In this document: positions 53,293 to 62,200 of the stretch, piece after piece | Layout: each line of letters starts with the position of its first letter | How positions within the stretch are numbered: the first letter of the stretch is position 1 | Program-made: the position numbers and the translations under genes | Notes under the pieces: model-generated | What the model was told of the DNA's origin: nothing | Seen by the model: only the letters and a program-made list of their open reading frames with translations | Database searches by the model: none | Assembly (NCBI RefSeq): GCF_033406955.1 | Contig: NZ_CP137734.1 | Coordinates: forward strand, 310,001 to 374,000 | Direction: 5' to 3' | From: Streptomyces violaceoruber | GTDB taxonomy: Bacteria > Actinomycetota > Actinomycetes > Streptomycetales > Streptomycetaceae | Length of the DNA: 64,000 nt

Positions 53293-53807
53293 CAGATCTC
53301 CTTGACGTACTCGAACGGCTCGCGGCAGGCCCGGCAGCGCCACAGCGCCTTGCAGGACGTGGCGGCGAAGCGGGAGGTCTCCTCGGTGTCCGCCGAGCCG
53401 CAGCGGGGGCAGGGCACCGCGGGCCGGGTGGGCGACAGCACCAGGGAGACCGGGCCGCGGGGTGCGGCGCCGGGCGGGGCGATTCCGTGCTCGGCGAGCT
53501 TGCCGCGGCCGGACTCGGTGATCCAGTCGCTGGTCCAGGGCGGGTCCAGGACGGTGCGGATCTCCACACGCGGGTAGCCCGCCGCGCGCAGCCGCGCGGC
53601 GACGTCCGCCCGCATCTCGGCCATGGCCGGGCAGCCCGAGTAGGTGGGGGTCAGGCTGGCGACCACGGTGCCGTCCCCGTCCACCTCGACGTCGCGCAGC
53701 ACGCCGAGATCGGCGAGGGTCAGCATGGGCAGCTCGGGGTCGGGCACCTGCTCGGCGACGTGCCGGGCGCGGCGCGCGTCCGCGAGCGCCGGGTCCCGGG
53801 TCACCAT
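53292..53807 (-). CDS. paaD: Phenylacetyl-CoA epoxidase maturation subunit PaaD
   Basis: 171 aa. A DUF59/MIP18-like N-terminal part (VPDPELPMLTLADLGVLRDV, TYSGCPAMAEM) and a C-terminal four-Cys zinc ribbon (CPRCG ... CRAC). It probably assists metal-centre assembly in the epoxidase. Overlaps paaC by seven bases. Confidence 0.95.
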   Translation of the reverse strand: MVTRDPALADARRARHVAEQVPDPELPMLTLADLGVLRDVEVDGDGTVVASLTPTYSGCPAMAEMRADVAARLRAAGYPRVEIRTVLDPPWTSDWITESGRGKLAEHGIAPPGAAPRGPVSLVLSPTRPAVPCPRCGSADTEETSRFAATSCKALWRCRACREPFEYVKEI

Positions 53808-54628
53808 GTCGCCTCCGGGTGGGCGCGGGCGATGCCCTGCAGCTCGGTCAGGAGCGGCGCCAGGTGTTCGGTGTGCTCGCCGGCCCGGCCCGAGCCGGGC
53901 AGCGGCCGGTACACGGGCAGGGGCAGCCCGGCGGCCTCCGTGACCTGGCGCAGGTCGTCGGCGACCTCGTCCCGGACGTCGTACGCCGTGTGCAGCTCAC
54001 CCAGGTACGGGGCGACCTCGTCCAGTGCGGCGCGCATCCGGCGGTGCGACTCGTCGGTGCCGTCGCCCAGGCGCACGCACCACTCGGCGGCGTACTGCCG
54101 GTGGTAGGTCAGCTCCTTGACGCCCTTGGCGGCGACCGCCGCGAGCACCGGGTCGGGGTGTGTCTCCAGCCGCCGGAAGTGGGCCAGCCGCCAGCTGGAG
54201 AGCACCAGCAGCCGCACGACGGCGAACGCGAAGTCGCCGCCCGGGAGTTCGGTCAGGCGGACGTTGCGGAAGTCGCCGGCATCGCGGAAGTAGGCGTACG
54301 CGTCCTCGCCGCGGCCGGTGCCGTCGGCCTGACCGGCGCGCGAGTACAGCAGGCGGGCCTGGCCGAGCAGGTCGAGCCCGATGTTGGCCAGCGCCACCTC
54401 CTCCTCAAGCTCCGGCGCCCGGGTGACCCACTCGGCCAGCCGCTGGGCGCTCACCAGGGCGTCGTCGGCGAGCGCGACGCACTCGGCGGCCAGCGCTGTG
54501 GCGTCGACGCCCTCGGGCACGGTGGTGTCGACGCCGTGCAGCGGGTCCTCGAAGCCGGTGCCGTAGGCCCAGCGGGTGTCGTCCTCGTGCCCCTCGGCCA
54601 GGGTGAGGTAGACGTGGTCGTCGCTCAT
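53801..54628 (-). CDS. paaC: Phenylacetyl-CoA epoxidase structural subunit PaaC
   Basis: 275 aa, the ferritin-like partner of PaaA that lacks a functional di-iron site. Recognisable segments: LEEEVALANIGLDLLGQARLLY, TELPGGDFAFAVVRLLVLSSW and KGVKELTYHRQYAAEW. Nine bases separate it from paaB. Confidence 0.95.
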   Translation of the reverse strand: MSDDHVYLTLAEGHEDDTRWAYGTGFEDPLHGVDTTVPEGVDATALAAECVALADDALVSAQRLAEWVTRAPELEEEVALANIGLDLLGQARLLYSRAGQADGTGRGEDAYAYFRDAGDFRNVRLTELPGGDFAFAVVRLLVLSSWRLAHFRRLETHPDPVLAAVAAKGVKELTYHRQYAAEWCVRLGDGTDESHRRMRAALDEVAPYLGELHTAYDVRDEVADDLRQVTEAAGLPLPVYRPLPGSGRAGEHTEHLAPLLTELQGIARAHPEATW

Positions 54629-54637
54629 ACCCTGCTC

Positions 54638-54949
54638 CTAGATGTGCGGGACGTCGTCGGGGATGTCGTAGAAGGTCGGGTGGCGGTAGACCTTGTCGGC
54701 GCTGGGGGCGAAGAAGGGGTCCTTCTCGTCCCGGGTGGAGGCGGCGATGTGCTCGGAGCGCACCACCCAGATGCTCACGCCCTCGTTGCGCCGGGTGTAG
54801 AGGTCGCGGGCGTGGGTGAGCGCCATGGCGTCGTCGGCGGCGTGCAGCGAGCCGACGTGGACGTGGTTGAGGCCGCGCTTGCCGCGCACGAACACCTCGT
54901 ACAGCGGCCAGCCCCGCCCGTCGGGCTTCCGGGCCGTCTCGGGGGTCAT
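54638..54949 (-). CDS. paaB: Phenylacetyl-CoA epoxidase subunit PaaB
   Basis: 103 aa, normal length. [21 protein letters not shown] and [19 protein letters not shown] are diagnostic. PaaB bridges the PaaAC dimers. Its ATG overlaps the paaA stop (ATGA). Confidence 0.95.
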   Translation of the reverse strand: MTPETARKPDGRGWPLYEVFVRGKRGLNHVHVGSLHAADDAMALTHARDLYTRRNEGVSIWVVRSEHIAASTRDEKDPFFAPSADKVYRHPTFYDIPDDVPHI

Positions 54950-55932
54950 GCCACCGCTCCCTTCTCCGCGCGGGCGGCCTGTTTGGCGGCGTGGGCGGTG
55001 GCCGCCTCACGCACCCAGGCGCCCTCCTCGTGGGCGGTGCGCCGCCGCTCCATCCGCCGGTCGTTGCAGGGGCCGTCGCCCTTGATGACGCGCATCAGCT
55101 CGTCCCAGTCGGGGGTGCCGAAGTCGTGGTGACCGCTCTCCTCGTTCCAGCGCAGCTCCGGGTCGGGCAGGGTGACGCCGAGCTTCTCGGCCTGCGGGAC
55201 GGTCATGTCGACGAAGCGGCGGCGCAGTTCGTCGTTGCTGTGCCGCTTGATCTTCCAGGCCATGGAGCGCGCCGAGTTGGGCGAGGCGTCGTCGGGCGGG
55301 CCGAACATCATCAGGGACGGCCACCACCAGCGGTTCACCGCGTCCTGGACCATCTCGCGCTGGGCGTCGGTGCCGCGCATCATCGTCATCAGCAGCTCGT
55401 AGCCCTGCCGCTGGTGGAAGGACTCCTCCTTGCAGATGCGCACCATCGCGCGCGCGTAGGGCCCGTAGGAGCTGCGGCACAGCGGCACCTGGTTGCAGAT
55501 CGCGGCGCCGTCCACGAACCAGCCGATCACGCCGACGTCGGCGAAGCTCAGGGTCGGGTAGTTGAAGATCGACGAGTACTTCTGGCGCCCCTCGATCAGC
55601 CGCTCGGTGAGGTCGTCGCGGTCCGCGCCGAGCGTCTCGGCCGCCGAGTACAGGTACAGCCCGTGCCCGGCCTCGTCCTGGACCTTGGCGAACAGGATCG
55701 CCTTGCGGCGCAGCGACGGGGCCCGGGTGATCCACTCGCCCTCGGGCTGCATGCCGATGATCTCCGAGTGCGCGTGCTGGGCGATCTGCCGTACCAGCGT
55801 CTTGCGGTACCCGTCGGGCATCCAGTCCCGCGGCTCGATGCGCTGGTCGCGCGCGATCGTCGCGTCGAAGTGCTCCTGGAGCCCGTCCGGCGCGTCCGGG
55901 GGCGGCGCCTCGGCGGCGTGTGTCGTGGTCAT
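54946..55932 (-). CDS. paaA: Phenylacetyl-CoA epoxidase catalytic subunit PaaA
   Basis: 328 aa, the di-iron subunit that epoxidises phenylacetyl-CoA. Iron-ligand helices are visible: [30 protein letters not shown] (ExxH) and [16 protein letters not shown] (ExxH). ATG 55932 is chosen; GTG 55938 is possible. The promoter region carries a TetR-type palindrome shared with the divergent paaI/paaK operon. Confidence 0.96.
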   Translation of the reverse strand: MTTTHAAEAPPPDAPDGLQEHFDATIARDQRIEPRDWMPDGYRKTLVRQIAQHAHSEIIGMQPEGEWITRAPSLRRKAILFAKVQDEAGHGLYLYSAAETLGADRDDLTERLIEGRQKYSSIFNYPTLSFADVGVIGWFVDGAAICNQVPLCRSSYGPYARAMVRICKEESFHQRQGYELLMTMMRGTDAQREMVQDAVNRWWWPSLMMFGPPDDASPNSARSMAWKIKRHSNDELRRRFVDMTVPQAEKLGVTLPDPELRWNEESGHHDFGTPDWDELMRVIKGDGPCNDRRMERRRTAHEEGAWVREAATAHAAKQAARAEKGAVA

Positions 55933-55948
55933 CGTCACCAGCTTCCCA

Positions 55949-55966
55949 ACCGACCATTCGTTCGGT
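55949..55966. promoter_or_regulatory. PaaR-type operator upstream of paaA
   Basis: ACCGA-N8-TCGGT. On the minus strand it reads ACCGAACGAATGGT, one change from the ACCGNNCGNNCGGT core described for actinobacterial PaaR. It is 17 bp upstream of paaA. No paaR-like gene is in the window. Confidence 0.6.
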
Positions 55967-56023
55967 ATCAGTGTGACGTGTTTCCGTGCGCCGGGCAAGA
56001 GCCGGACCTCGCCGGTCACACTC

Positions 56024-56053
56024 TTGACAGTCCCGCCGCGTGGCTGGATTACT
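56024..56053 (+). promoter_or_regulatory. Probable promoter of paaI-paaK
   Basis: TTGACA (56024-56029) with an 18-bp spacer to a weak ATTACT (56048-56053). The operator at 56072-56085 lies just downstream of the expected start point. Confidence 0.45.
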
Positions 56054-56071
56054 TGGCCTTGCCGCGCGCTA

Positions 56072-56085
56072 ACCGAATGGTCGGT
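56072..56085. promoter_or_regulatory. PaaR-type operator upstream of paaI
   Basis: ACCGA-ATGG-TCGGT matches ACCGNNCGNNCGGT at all but one fixed position. Twin sites on both divergent promoters point to coordinate repression relieved by phenylacetyl-CoA. Confidence 0.62.
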
Positions 56086-56096
56086 CGGGAGACAAG

Positions 56097-56609
56097 GTGG
56101 TGGATACGGTGTCGCAGGCCACTGAGCAGACGCCGACGGAGGCGATGTTCTCCGCGGACGAGGCCTCCCGGGGGCTCGGGATCGAGCTGGTGGAGCACGG
56201 GGAGGGGACCGCGCTGGTCCGTATGACCGTGACCCCGGCGATGGTGAACGGACACCGGATCGCCCACGGAGGGTTCCTTTTCCTGCTGGCCGACACCGCC
56301 TTCGCCTGCGCCTGCAACAGCCACGGGCCGGTGACCGTGGCGGCCGGCGCCGACATCGTCTTCGTCGCCCCGGCCCGCGAGGGCGACGTGCTCGTGGCCC
56401 GCGCCGAGGAGCGGGTCCGGTACGGACGCAGCGGGATCTACGACGTGAGCGTGCGGCGCGGCGACGAGGTGGTCGCGGAGTTCCGGGGGCGCAGCCGCAG
56501 CGTGCGGGACGACGGGCGCGACCGGAGTGCGCGGGACGACGCAGGCAGCCGCGACGCGCGGCAGGACACGGCGCGCGAGACGCCGGGCACGACGAAGGAG
56601 TCGCGATGA
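56097..56609 (+). CDS. paaI: Hydroxyphenylacetyl-CoA thioesterase PaaI
   Basis: A 170-aa hotdog-fold thioesterase. [21 protein letters not shown] holds the HGG active-site region and [21 protein letters not shown] the second strand. It releases CoA from dead-end products. The GTG at 56097 has GGGAG five bases upstream. The last about 35 residues are a charged Arg/Asp-rich tail not found in E. coli PaaI. Overlaps paaK (ATGA). Confidence 0.93.
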   Translation: MVDTVSQATEQTPTEAMFSADEASRGLGIELVEHGEGTALVRMTVTPAMVNGHRIAHGGFLFLLADTAFACACNSHGPVTVAAGADIVFVAPAREGDVLVARAEERVRYGRSGIYDVSVRRGDEVVAEFRGRSRSVRDDGRDRSARDDAGSRDARQDTARETPGTTKESR

Positions 56610-57952
56610 GCAGCGAGCCGACGACCGGGACGGCCCCGGCACCCCGACGGGGCGAGCCCCTCCCCCACGACCTGCTGGACGACGCCGAGCGCCTGTCCCG
56701 CGAGCAGCTCCGGGAGCTCCAGCTCGACCGCCTGCGCGCGACCCTGCGGCACGCCTACGACAACGTGGAGCTGTACCGCAAGAAGTTCGACGCCGCCGGG
56801 GTGGCCCCCGACGACTGCCGCAGCCTGGCCGACCTGTCCAGGTTCCCCTTCACCACCAAGGCGGACCTGCGGGACACCTACCCCTTCGGCATGTTCGCCG
56901 TCCCGATGGCCGACGTGCGGCGCGTGCACGCCTCCAGCGGCACCACCGGCCGCGCCACCGTCGTCGGGTACACCGAGAACGACCTGTCCATGTGGGCGGA
57001 CGTGGTAGCCCGTTCGATCCGCGCCGCGGGCGGCCGCCCCGGCCACAAGGTCCACATCTCCTACGGCTACGGCCTGTTCACCGGCGGTCTCGGTGCCCAC
57101 TACGGGGCCGAGCGCGCCGGCTGCACGGTGATCCCGGCCTCCGGCGGCATGACGGCGCGCCAGGTGCAGATCATCCAGGACTTCCGGCCCGAGATCATCA
57201 TGGTCACCCCGTCCTACATGCTCACCCTGCTCGACGAGTTCGAGCGCCAGGGCGTCGATCCGCGCACCAGCTCCCTCCAGGTCGGCATCTTCGGCGCCGA
57301 GCCGTGGACCGAGGAGATGCGGCGCGAGATCGAGGAGCGCATGGACATCCACGCCGTCGACATCTACGGCCTGTCCGAGGTGATCGGCCCCGGCGTGGCA
57401 CAGGAGTGCGTCGAGACCAAGGACGGGCTGCACATCTGGGAGGACCACTTCTACCCCGAGGTCGTGGACCCGCTCACGGACGCCGTGCTGCCCGGGGGCG
57501 AGGAGGGCGAGATCGTCTTCACCTCCCTCACCAAGGAGGCGCTCCCGGTGATCCGCTACCGCACGCGCGACCTGACCCGCCTGCTGCCGGGCACCGCGCG
57601 CCCCGCCTTCCGCCGGATGCGGAAGGTCACCGGCCGCTGCGACGACATGATCATCCTGCGCGGGGTGAACGTCTTCCCCACCCAGGTCGAGGAGATCGTG
57701 CTGCGCACGCCGGGCGTCGCCCCGCACTTCCAGATGCGGCTCACCGAACGCGGCCGCATGGACCACATGACGGTGCGGGTGGAGGCCCGGCCCGACGCCG
57801 CTCCCGAGCAGCGCGATGCCGCCGCGAGGGCGATCGCCCAGGGCGTCAAGGACGGTGTGGGCGTGACCGTGGAGGTGGAGGTCGTGGAGCCGGAGACCCT
57901 GGAGCGCTCGCTCGGCAAGATCCGCCGGGTGTGGGACCAGCGGGGCGCGTGA
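56606..57952 (+). CDS. paaK: Phenylacetate-CoA ligase PaaK
   Basis: A 448-aa AMP-forming ligase activating phenylacetate with ATP and Co[16 protein letters not shown] is the P-loop, [11 protein letters not shown] and [17 protein letters not shown] the adenylate motifs, and [21 protein letters not shown] the hinge; the catalytic Lys is in RSLGKIRRV. Translation is coupled to paaI. Confidence 0.97.
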   Translation: MSSEPTTGTAPAPRRGEPLPHDLLDDAERLSREQLRELQLDRLRATLRHAYDNVELYRKKFDAAGVAPDDCRSLADLSRFPFTTKADLRDTYPFGMFAVPMADVRRVHASSGTTGRATVVGYTENDLSMWADVVARSIRAAGGRPGHKVHISYGYGLFTGGLGAHYGAERAGCTVIPASGGMTARQVQIIQDFRPEIIMVTPSYMLTLLDEFERQGVDPRTSSLQVGIFGAEPWTEEMRREIEERMDIHAVDIYGLSEVIGPGVAQECVETKDGLHIWEDHFYPEVVDPLTDAVLPGGEEGEIVFTSLTKEALPVIRYRTRDLTRLLPGTARPAFRRMRKVTGRCDDMIILRGVNVFPTQVEEIVLRTPGVAPHFQMRLTERGRMDHMTVRVEARPDAAPEQRDAAARAIAQGVKDGVGVTVEVEVVEPETLERSLGKIRRVWDQRGA

Positions 57953-58063
57953 AACGTGAGCACGGACACGTCCGTTCACCGGTCGTGCCGGTGTGCGAGA
58001 AGAAACGGATGGGCAGTAAAGACATGATCGGGGGAGGTTGAGTACATCCTGGGGGGACATCCC

Positions 58064-59362
58064 GTGCGTGTGTGTGTGATCGGTGCAGGCCTGTCGGGGC
58101 TGGCGATGGGCCATGCCCTGAAGGAGCGCGGCATCTCCTTCGTCTGCCTGGAGAAGGCGCCCGACGTCGGCGGGATCTGGCGTCAGCCGGGGGCCGGTGA
58201 GCGGGGTCCGGGCTATCAGTCCCTGCACCTGAACACCGCCAGGCAGCTGACCGGTTACGCGGACTTCCCGATGCCGTCCGACTACCCCCTCTATCCCCGG
58301 CACGACCAGGTCGCCGCCTATCTGCGGTCCTTCGCCGAGTGGGCGGGGCTCCTCGACCACGTGGAGCTGCGGACCGAGGTGCTGTCCGTGCGCCAGGACT
58401 CGGACGGCAGCTGGACGGTCGTCAGCCGGGACGCGGACGGCGCGCAGTCCGCACGCCGGTTCGAGCAGGTGGTCGTCGCCTCGGGGCACCACACCGACCC
58501 GGCCCTGCCCGATCCCCTTCCGGCCGGCGCCGACTCCTTTGCCGGAACGATTCTTCACTCCCTCGACTACCGCGACGGCGGCGACTTCACCGGCCGGCGC
58601 GTCGTCGTGGTGGGCCTCGGGGCCTCCGCGGTGGACATCGCGGCGGACCTCTCCCGGCACGCGGAGCGGACCCTGCTGTCGGTGCGCCGGGGGCTGCACA
58701 TCGTGCCCAAGCAGGTCTTCGGGATGTCCCTCGACGAGATCGCCGAAGCCCCGTGGTGGAACGAGATGCCCTTCGCCGAGCGGCGCAGGTGGGTGGAGCA
58801 GGCCCTGCTGGTGGCCCGGGGCAGGCTGTCGGACTACGGCCTGCCCGAGCCCGACCACCCGATCCTCTCCTCCGCGACGACCCTCTCGGACGAGATCCTC
58901 AGCCGGATCCGGCACGGTGCGGTGACCCCGAAGCCCGCGATCGCCTCGTTCGAGAGCGACCGGGTCGTGTTCACGGACGGCAGCTCCGAGGCCGCCGACA
59001 CGGTCGTCTACTGCACCGGATTCCACATGACCTTCCCCTTCCTGCCCCCGGGCTGCCCGGTCGCGGCCGACGGCGCGGTCGAGCTCTACCGGCGGATCGT
59101 CCCGGCCGACCGGCCCGGTCTGTACTTCGTGGGACTGGTGCGGCCCGCGGGTGCCCTCACCCGGCTGGTGGAGGCCCAGGCCCAGTGGGTGGCGCGCCTC
59201 GTCGACGGCGCCGCCGCGCTGCCGGGCACCGAGGAGATGCGCGAGGAGATCAGTACGTACCTGGCCGGCATCGTCGAACGTTACGGCCGCACTCGCGGCG
59301 CCTCGATCCAGGTCGACGTGAGTCCCTACCTGGCGGAGTTCCGGGAGCCACTGCCCGTGTGA
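58064..59362 (+). CDS. Flavin-dependent monooxygenase (FMO), likely N-oxidising a prenylated tryptophan
   Basis: 432 aa. The FAD motif [13 protein letters not shown] is at residue 3, the FMO-identifying region [20 protein letters not shown] follows, and the NADPH motif is [17 protein letters not shown] 58064 has GGGGGGA about six bases upstream. It is convergent with a dimethylallyltryptophan synthase gene. In S. coelicolor, as I recall, the same pair makes 5-dimethylallylindole-3-acetonitrile, the FMO converting 5-dimethylallyltryptophan to the aldoxime. Confidence 0.88.
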   Translation: MRVCVIGAGLSGLAMGHALKERGISFVCLEKAPDVGGIWRQPGAGERGPGYQSLHLNTARQLTGYADFPMPSDYPLYPRHDQVAAYLRSFAEWAGLLDHVELRTEVLSVRQDSDGSWTVVSRDADGAQSARRFEQVVVASGHHTDPALPDPLPAGADSFAGTILHSLDYRDGGDFTGRRVVVVGLGASAVDIAADLSRHAERTLLSVRRGLHIVPKQVFGMSLDEIAEAPWWNEMPFAERRRWVEQALLVARGRLSDYGLPEPDHPILSSATTLSDEILSRIRHGAVTPKPAIASFESDRVVFTDGSSEAADTVVYCTGFHMTFPFLPPGCPVAADGAVELYRRIVPADRPGLYFVGLVRPAGALTRLVEAQAQWVARLVDGAAALPGTEEMREEISTYLAGIVERYGRTRGASIQVDVSPYLAEFREPLPV

Positions 59363-59411
59363 CCGTCCCGCACGACGCGGTCGGCGGTCACGCCCGGCCG
59401 TGACCGCGCCC

Positions 59412-59442
59412 AGGGCTCCCGGCGGATCGCGCCGGGGGCCCT
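59412..59442. terminator. Bidirectional terminator between FMO and prenyltransferase
   Basis: AGGGCTCCCGGCG (59412-59424) pairs with CGCCGGGGGCCCT (59430-59442), 13 bp with one G.T wobble, and a GATCG loop, between convergent stop codons; TTTC follows on the + strand. Confidence 0.78.
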
Positions 59443-59464
59443 GTTTCGCCGGCGGACGTTCCGT

Positions 59465-60592
59465 TCAGCCGACCGACAGCGGTTGGCGGACGGTCTCCAC
59501 GACCGGCGGCCGGACCGTGTAGGCCTCCGAGGAGAGGTAGGCCGTCACCCGCGGCGGCTGGTCCCGTTGGCCGGCGAGGGCCAGGTAGGCGATCAGGCCC
59601 ACCCCGTCCTCGGGCCGCCGCTCGGTGAGGGCGGCCAGGGCGCGGTGGAGCACGGAGGCGTCCATGCCGTGGTGGTGCAGCACGGTGGACGCCCGCGCCA
59701 GGGCCTCCCCGTCATGCCGGACGTAGTCACGAACCGGGATGTACAGGGTGAAGCCGCTCGGCCGCTCCGCGCCGGGGTCGGTGAAGGAGTGGCAGGACTG
59801 AGCAGGCCGCCCGTCGAGCCCACCCGCGTCGGAGCCGGGACCCGCGGCGGTGCGGAAGAAACCCTCGACCGCCGTCGGCACGAGGCCCGAGTCCGTCCGG
59901 GACAGCCGTGCGGCCCGACCGGCCGTGAGGTTGTCGTGGCGCAGGTAGACCTTCGCCCGGGGCTCCGTCCAGTTCCCGAGGTCCAGGGCGAGGAACGGGT
60001 ATCCACTGCCCTGGGGGAGGCTGTCGAAGGCCTGGTGGTGCCCGAGCCGGCGCAGGGCCTCGCGCACCGTCGCGGCGGAACGTTCCTCCCCGCCCACCGC
60101 CGGGTTCAGATAGACCTTGACGCCCGGTACACCCCCGGGCCTGAGTTCCAGGGCGCACCACAGGGCGAGGGGGCCCTGCGGAGCGGGCGGCAGGAACAGG
60201 TCCAGGAGTTCGTCGAGGGCGTCGGTGGTGAAGTGCCAGCGCCGCGCCATCGTGCGGACCGCCTCAAGACCGGCACGGCCGTTGTCGGCCAGGCTGGTCG
60301 CACCGCAGCCCGGTTCCACGAGGACCCGCATGGCGGGCGCCGCCCCTCGCCGGAAGGAGAGGGAGAACTCCACGGGGGTGTGGTCGTCCGACAGGAAGGT
60401 GCGGGTGGGCGGCGCCAGGCTCAGCGGCCGCTGGGCCACCGGGCCCAATGCGTCGGTCAGGACCTGTGCGTAGGTCTCGACGTCGGCGCGGGACAGACCG
60501 GCGACCGAGCCGAGTCTTCGCAACTGGCCGCCGGTGAAGGAACCGAGCGTGGATGCGCCCTGCGGGTCCGCGCCCGTCGACGCGGCCCTCAA
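59465..60592 (-). CDS. Indole prenyltransferase of the DMATS (ABBA) family
   Basis: About 375 aa. It attaches a dimethylallyl group to the tryptophan indole ring. ABBA-fold strands with phosphate-binding basic residues appear in order: PTRTFLSDDHTPVEFSLSF, ALWCALELRPGGVPGVKVYLNP, PRAKVYLRHD and GFTLYIPVRDYVRHDGEAL. The start chosen is TTG 60592, which overlaps the stop of a 35-codon ORF (TTGA); an upstream GTG at 60742 has no ribosome site. It resembles the 5-DMATS of S. coelicolor, as I recall; regiospecificity is not provable from sequence. Confidence 0.85.
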   Translation of the reverse strand: MRAASTGADPQGASTLGSFTGGQLRRLGSVAGLSRADVETYAQVLTDALGPVAQRPLSLAPPTRTFLSDDHTPVEFSLSFRRGAAPAMRVLVEPGCGATSLADNGRAGLEAVRTMARRWHFTTDALDELLDLFLPPAPQGPLALWCALELRPGGVPGVKVYLNPAVGGEERSAATVREALRRLGHHQAFDSLPQGSGYPFLALDLGNWTEPRAKVYLRHDNLTAGRAARLSRTDSGLVPTAVEGFFRTAAGPGSDAGGLDGRPAQSCHSFTDPGAERPSGFTLYIPVRDYVRHDGEALARASTVLHHHGMDASVLHRALAALTERRPEDGVGLIAYLALAGQRDQPPRVTAYLSSEAYTVRPPVVETVRQPLSVG

Positions 60593-60696
60593 CGGTCCGC
60601 CTCCGGCCGGAGCCGCACAAAGCGATACCCGCCTCGGGGGGCGGGTACCGGGGGTTTCGGCGCCGGGAGAGCGGCGTTCGTGGATATGTGGTCCAC
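60589..60696 (-). CDS. Short ORF (35 aa) coupled to the prenyltransferase gene
   Basis: GTG 60696 follows AAAGGAGG by four bases, the strongest ribosome site in this region. The peptide begins MDHISTNAALPAPKPP and ends FVRLRPEADR; its TGA overlaps the TTG start of the prenyltransferase. It may be a translational-coupling leader or a small partner protein. A 6-bp stem (AGCAAC/GTTGCT, 60717-60739) lies in its leader. The rest of the 160-bp gap to cvnD (60857) holds nothing recognisable. Confidence 0.55.
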   Translation of the reverse strand: MDHISTNAALPAPKPPVPAPRGGYRFVRLRPEADR

Positions 60697-60856
60697 GACA
60701 CCTCCTTTGACTCGTAAGCAACTTGAGTACCGCGTTGCTCACTACCCGTGCCGTTCGATCTTCATGCGATTGGGGCGGGTTGGGGAGGTGTTGCGCGGAT
60801 CACCGCGGCCGGAGCACCGGGGCGGTGTCGTGGGCGTTCACGTCTGCTTCCCACTC

Positions 60857-61450
60857 CTAACGGGTGCGGTCCAGCAAGTAGCGGACGAGCGTGGTCAGCG
60901 CGGCGGCCGAGGACTTCTCGTCACGGGCGTCGCAGGTGACGACGGGGGTGTCGTCGAGCAGGTCGAGCGCCTCGCGCAGCGCCCGTTGGTCGCGCAGCGG
61001 CGCGCCGTCGAAGTGGTTGACGGCGATGGCGTAGTCGAGTCCGTAGTGCTCGATGAGGTCGATCACCGGGAAGGAGTCCGCCAGCCGCTCCGGGTCGACC
61101 AGCACCAGGGCGCCGAGCGCGCCGCGGGCCATGTCCTCCCACATCTGCACGAAGCGCTGCTGGCCGGGGGTGCCGAAGAGGTAGAGCACGACGCGGTCGC
61201 TGATGGTCAGGCGCCCGAAGTCCATGGCGACCGTGGTGGTGGTCTTGCCCTGGACCCCCTTGAGGTCGTCGACCGACTCGGCGGCCTGCGTCATCGTCTC
61301 CTCGGTGGACAGCGGCTCGATCTCGGAGATGGAGCCGATGAGGGTGGTCTTGCCCACCGCGAAGTGCCCGACGACGAGGATCTTCACCGCCGTCTGGGTC
61401 GCTCCGTCGCGTACGTAGTCCCGCTCATCCAAACTTGGCGCGGAGCCCAT
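60857..61450 (-). CDS. cvnD: Conservon GTP-binding protein CvnD
   Basis: A 197-aa Ras/Rab-like small GTPase typical of conservons. The P-loop is GHFAVGKTTLIGSI; switch II is LFGTPGQQRF; the base motif is NHFDG in place of NKxD. It interacts with the membrane kinase-like CvnA complex in related systems. Its first 26 bases overlap cvnC. Confidence 0.95.
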   Translation of the reverse strand: MGSAPSLDERDYVRDGATQTAVKILVVGHFAVGKTTLIGSISEIEPLSTEETMTQAAESVDDLKGVQGKTTTTVAMDFGRLTISDRVVLYLFGTPGQQRFVQMWEDMARGALGALVLVDPERLADSFPVIDLIEHYGLDYAIAVNHFDGAPLRDQRALREALDLLDDTPVVTCDARDEKSSAAALTTLVRYLLDRTR

Positions 61451-61802
61451 TGAGCACCTCCTCCAGTATCTCCTTGTCCGCGAGGCGGGCGCGGGCCACC
61501 GGCGGACGGGTCACGAGGTGCCCGCCTTCCATCAGGGAGGCCAGCAGGATCCTTACGACGCCCAGCGGGAAGTGGGTGTGCCCGGCGATCTCGGCGACCG
61601 AGAGGTAGCCGGCGGAGCAGAGGTCGAGCAGGCTCTGCTCCTCGGGGGACAGCCGGGCCGGCCGCTGCGGCTGCCCGGCGGCGGCGGTGACCAGCGTGAT
61701 GAGGGAGAGGTCGTCCTCGTCGGGCAGGCCGCGGCCCTTGGTGATGACGTACGGCCGCACTAATTCGGGCGCCTCGGGCTGCCAGCCGTCGTGGCCGGTC
61801 AT
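61425..61802 (-). CDS. cvnC: Conservon DUF742 protein CvnC with a TTA codon
   Basis: 125 aa. DUF742: VRPYVITKGRG near the start and a winged-helix-like SLLDLCSAGYLSVAEIAGH ... LGVVRILLASLMEGG. Leu14 is encoded by TTA (61761-61763), the only in-frame TTA I found in any gene of the window; in Streptomyces TTA is read by the developmentally controlled bldA tRNA. Overlaps cvnB by four bases and cvnD by 26. Confidence 0.93.
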   Translation of the reverse strand: MTGHDGWQPEAPELVRPYVITKGRGLPDEDDLSLITLVTAAAGQPQRPARLSPEEQSLLDLCSAGYLSVAEIAGHTHFPLGVVRILLASLMEGGHLVTRPPVARARLADKEILEEVLNGLRAKFG

Positions 61803-62200
61803 GAGCGGGCGCCCAGGTTCTCGCGCGGCGGTGTCGTCAGCCGCTTGCCGAGCTGGGCGACGAGCTGCTGCATCCGGAAGGTGATGTCCGCCATGTCGAC
61901 CTCCGGGGAGGCGGACACGCCGAGGTAGGCGCCCTCGCCGGCGGAGATCAGGAAGACCCAGCCGCCGTCGAACTCGACCAGGGTCTGCCGCCAGGTCTGG
62001 CTGGGGTCCTCACAGAAGAAGGCCAGGGTGCGACTGAGCGACTGCACACCGCTCATGGCGGCCGCGACCCGGTCCGCGTCGTCCTTGTCGAAGTCCTGCG
62101 TCCGGGCCATCAAGAGGCCGTCGGCGGATATCAGGACCGCGTGCAGGGCGCCCGGAATCTCCAGGGCGCTGTCGAGCATCCATGACAGATCGTCGTTCAC
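61799..62200 (-). CDS. cvnB: Conservon roadblock/LC7 protein CvnB
   Basis: 133 aa. Roadblock/LC7 fold, a likely GTPase-activating or scaffolding subunit: GALHAVLISADGLLMARTQDF, DRVAAAMSGVQSLSRTLAFF and FLISAGEGAYLGVSASPEVD. Start overlaps the cvnA stop (four bases). Confidence 0.94.
   Translation of the reverse strand: MNDDLSWMLDSALEIPGALHAVLISADGLLMARTQDFDKDDADRVAAAMSGVQSLSRTLAFFCEDPSQTWRQTLVEFDGGWVFLISAGEGAYLGVSASPEVDMADITFRMQQLVAQLGKRLTTPPRENLGARS

Noticed and set aside
59465..60742. Prenyltransferase starting at GTG 60742
   Set aside because: No ribosome site; the first 50 residues are Arg/Pro-rich without family similarity, and a well-placed short ORF plus TTGA overlap fits better.
60742..60766. 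Seven-codon ORF MKIERHG upstream of the prenyltransferase leader
   Set aside because: No ribosome site or promoter box at leaderless distance; likely chance.
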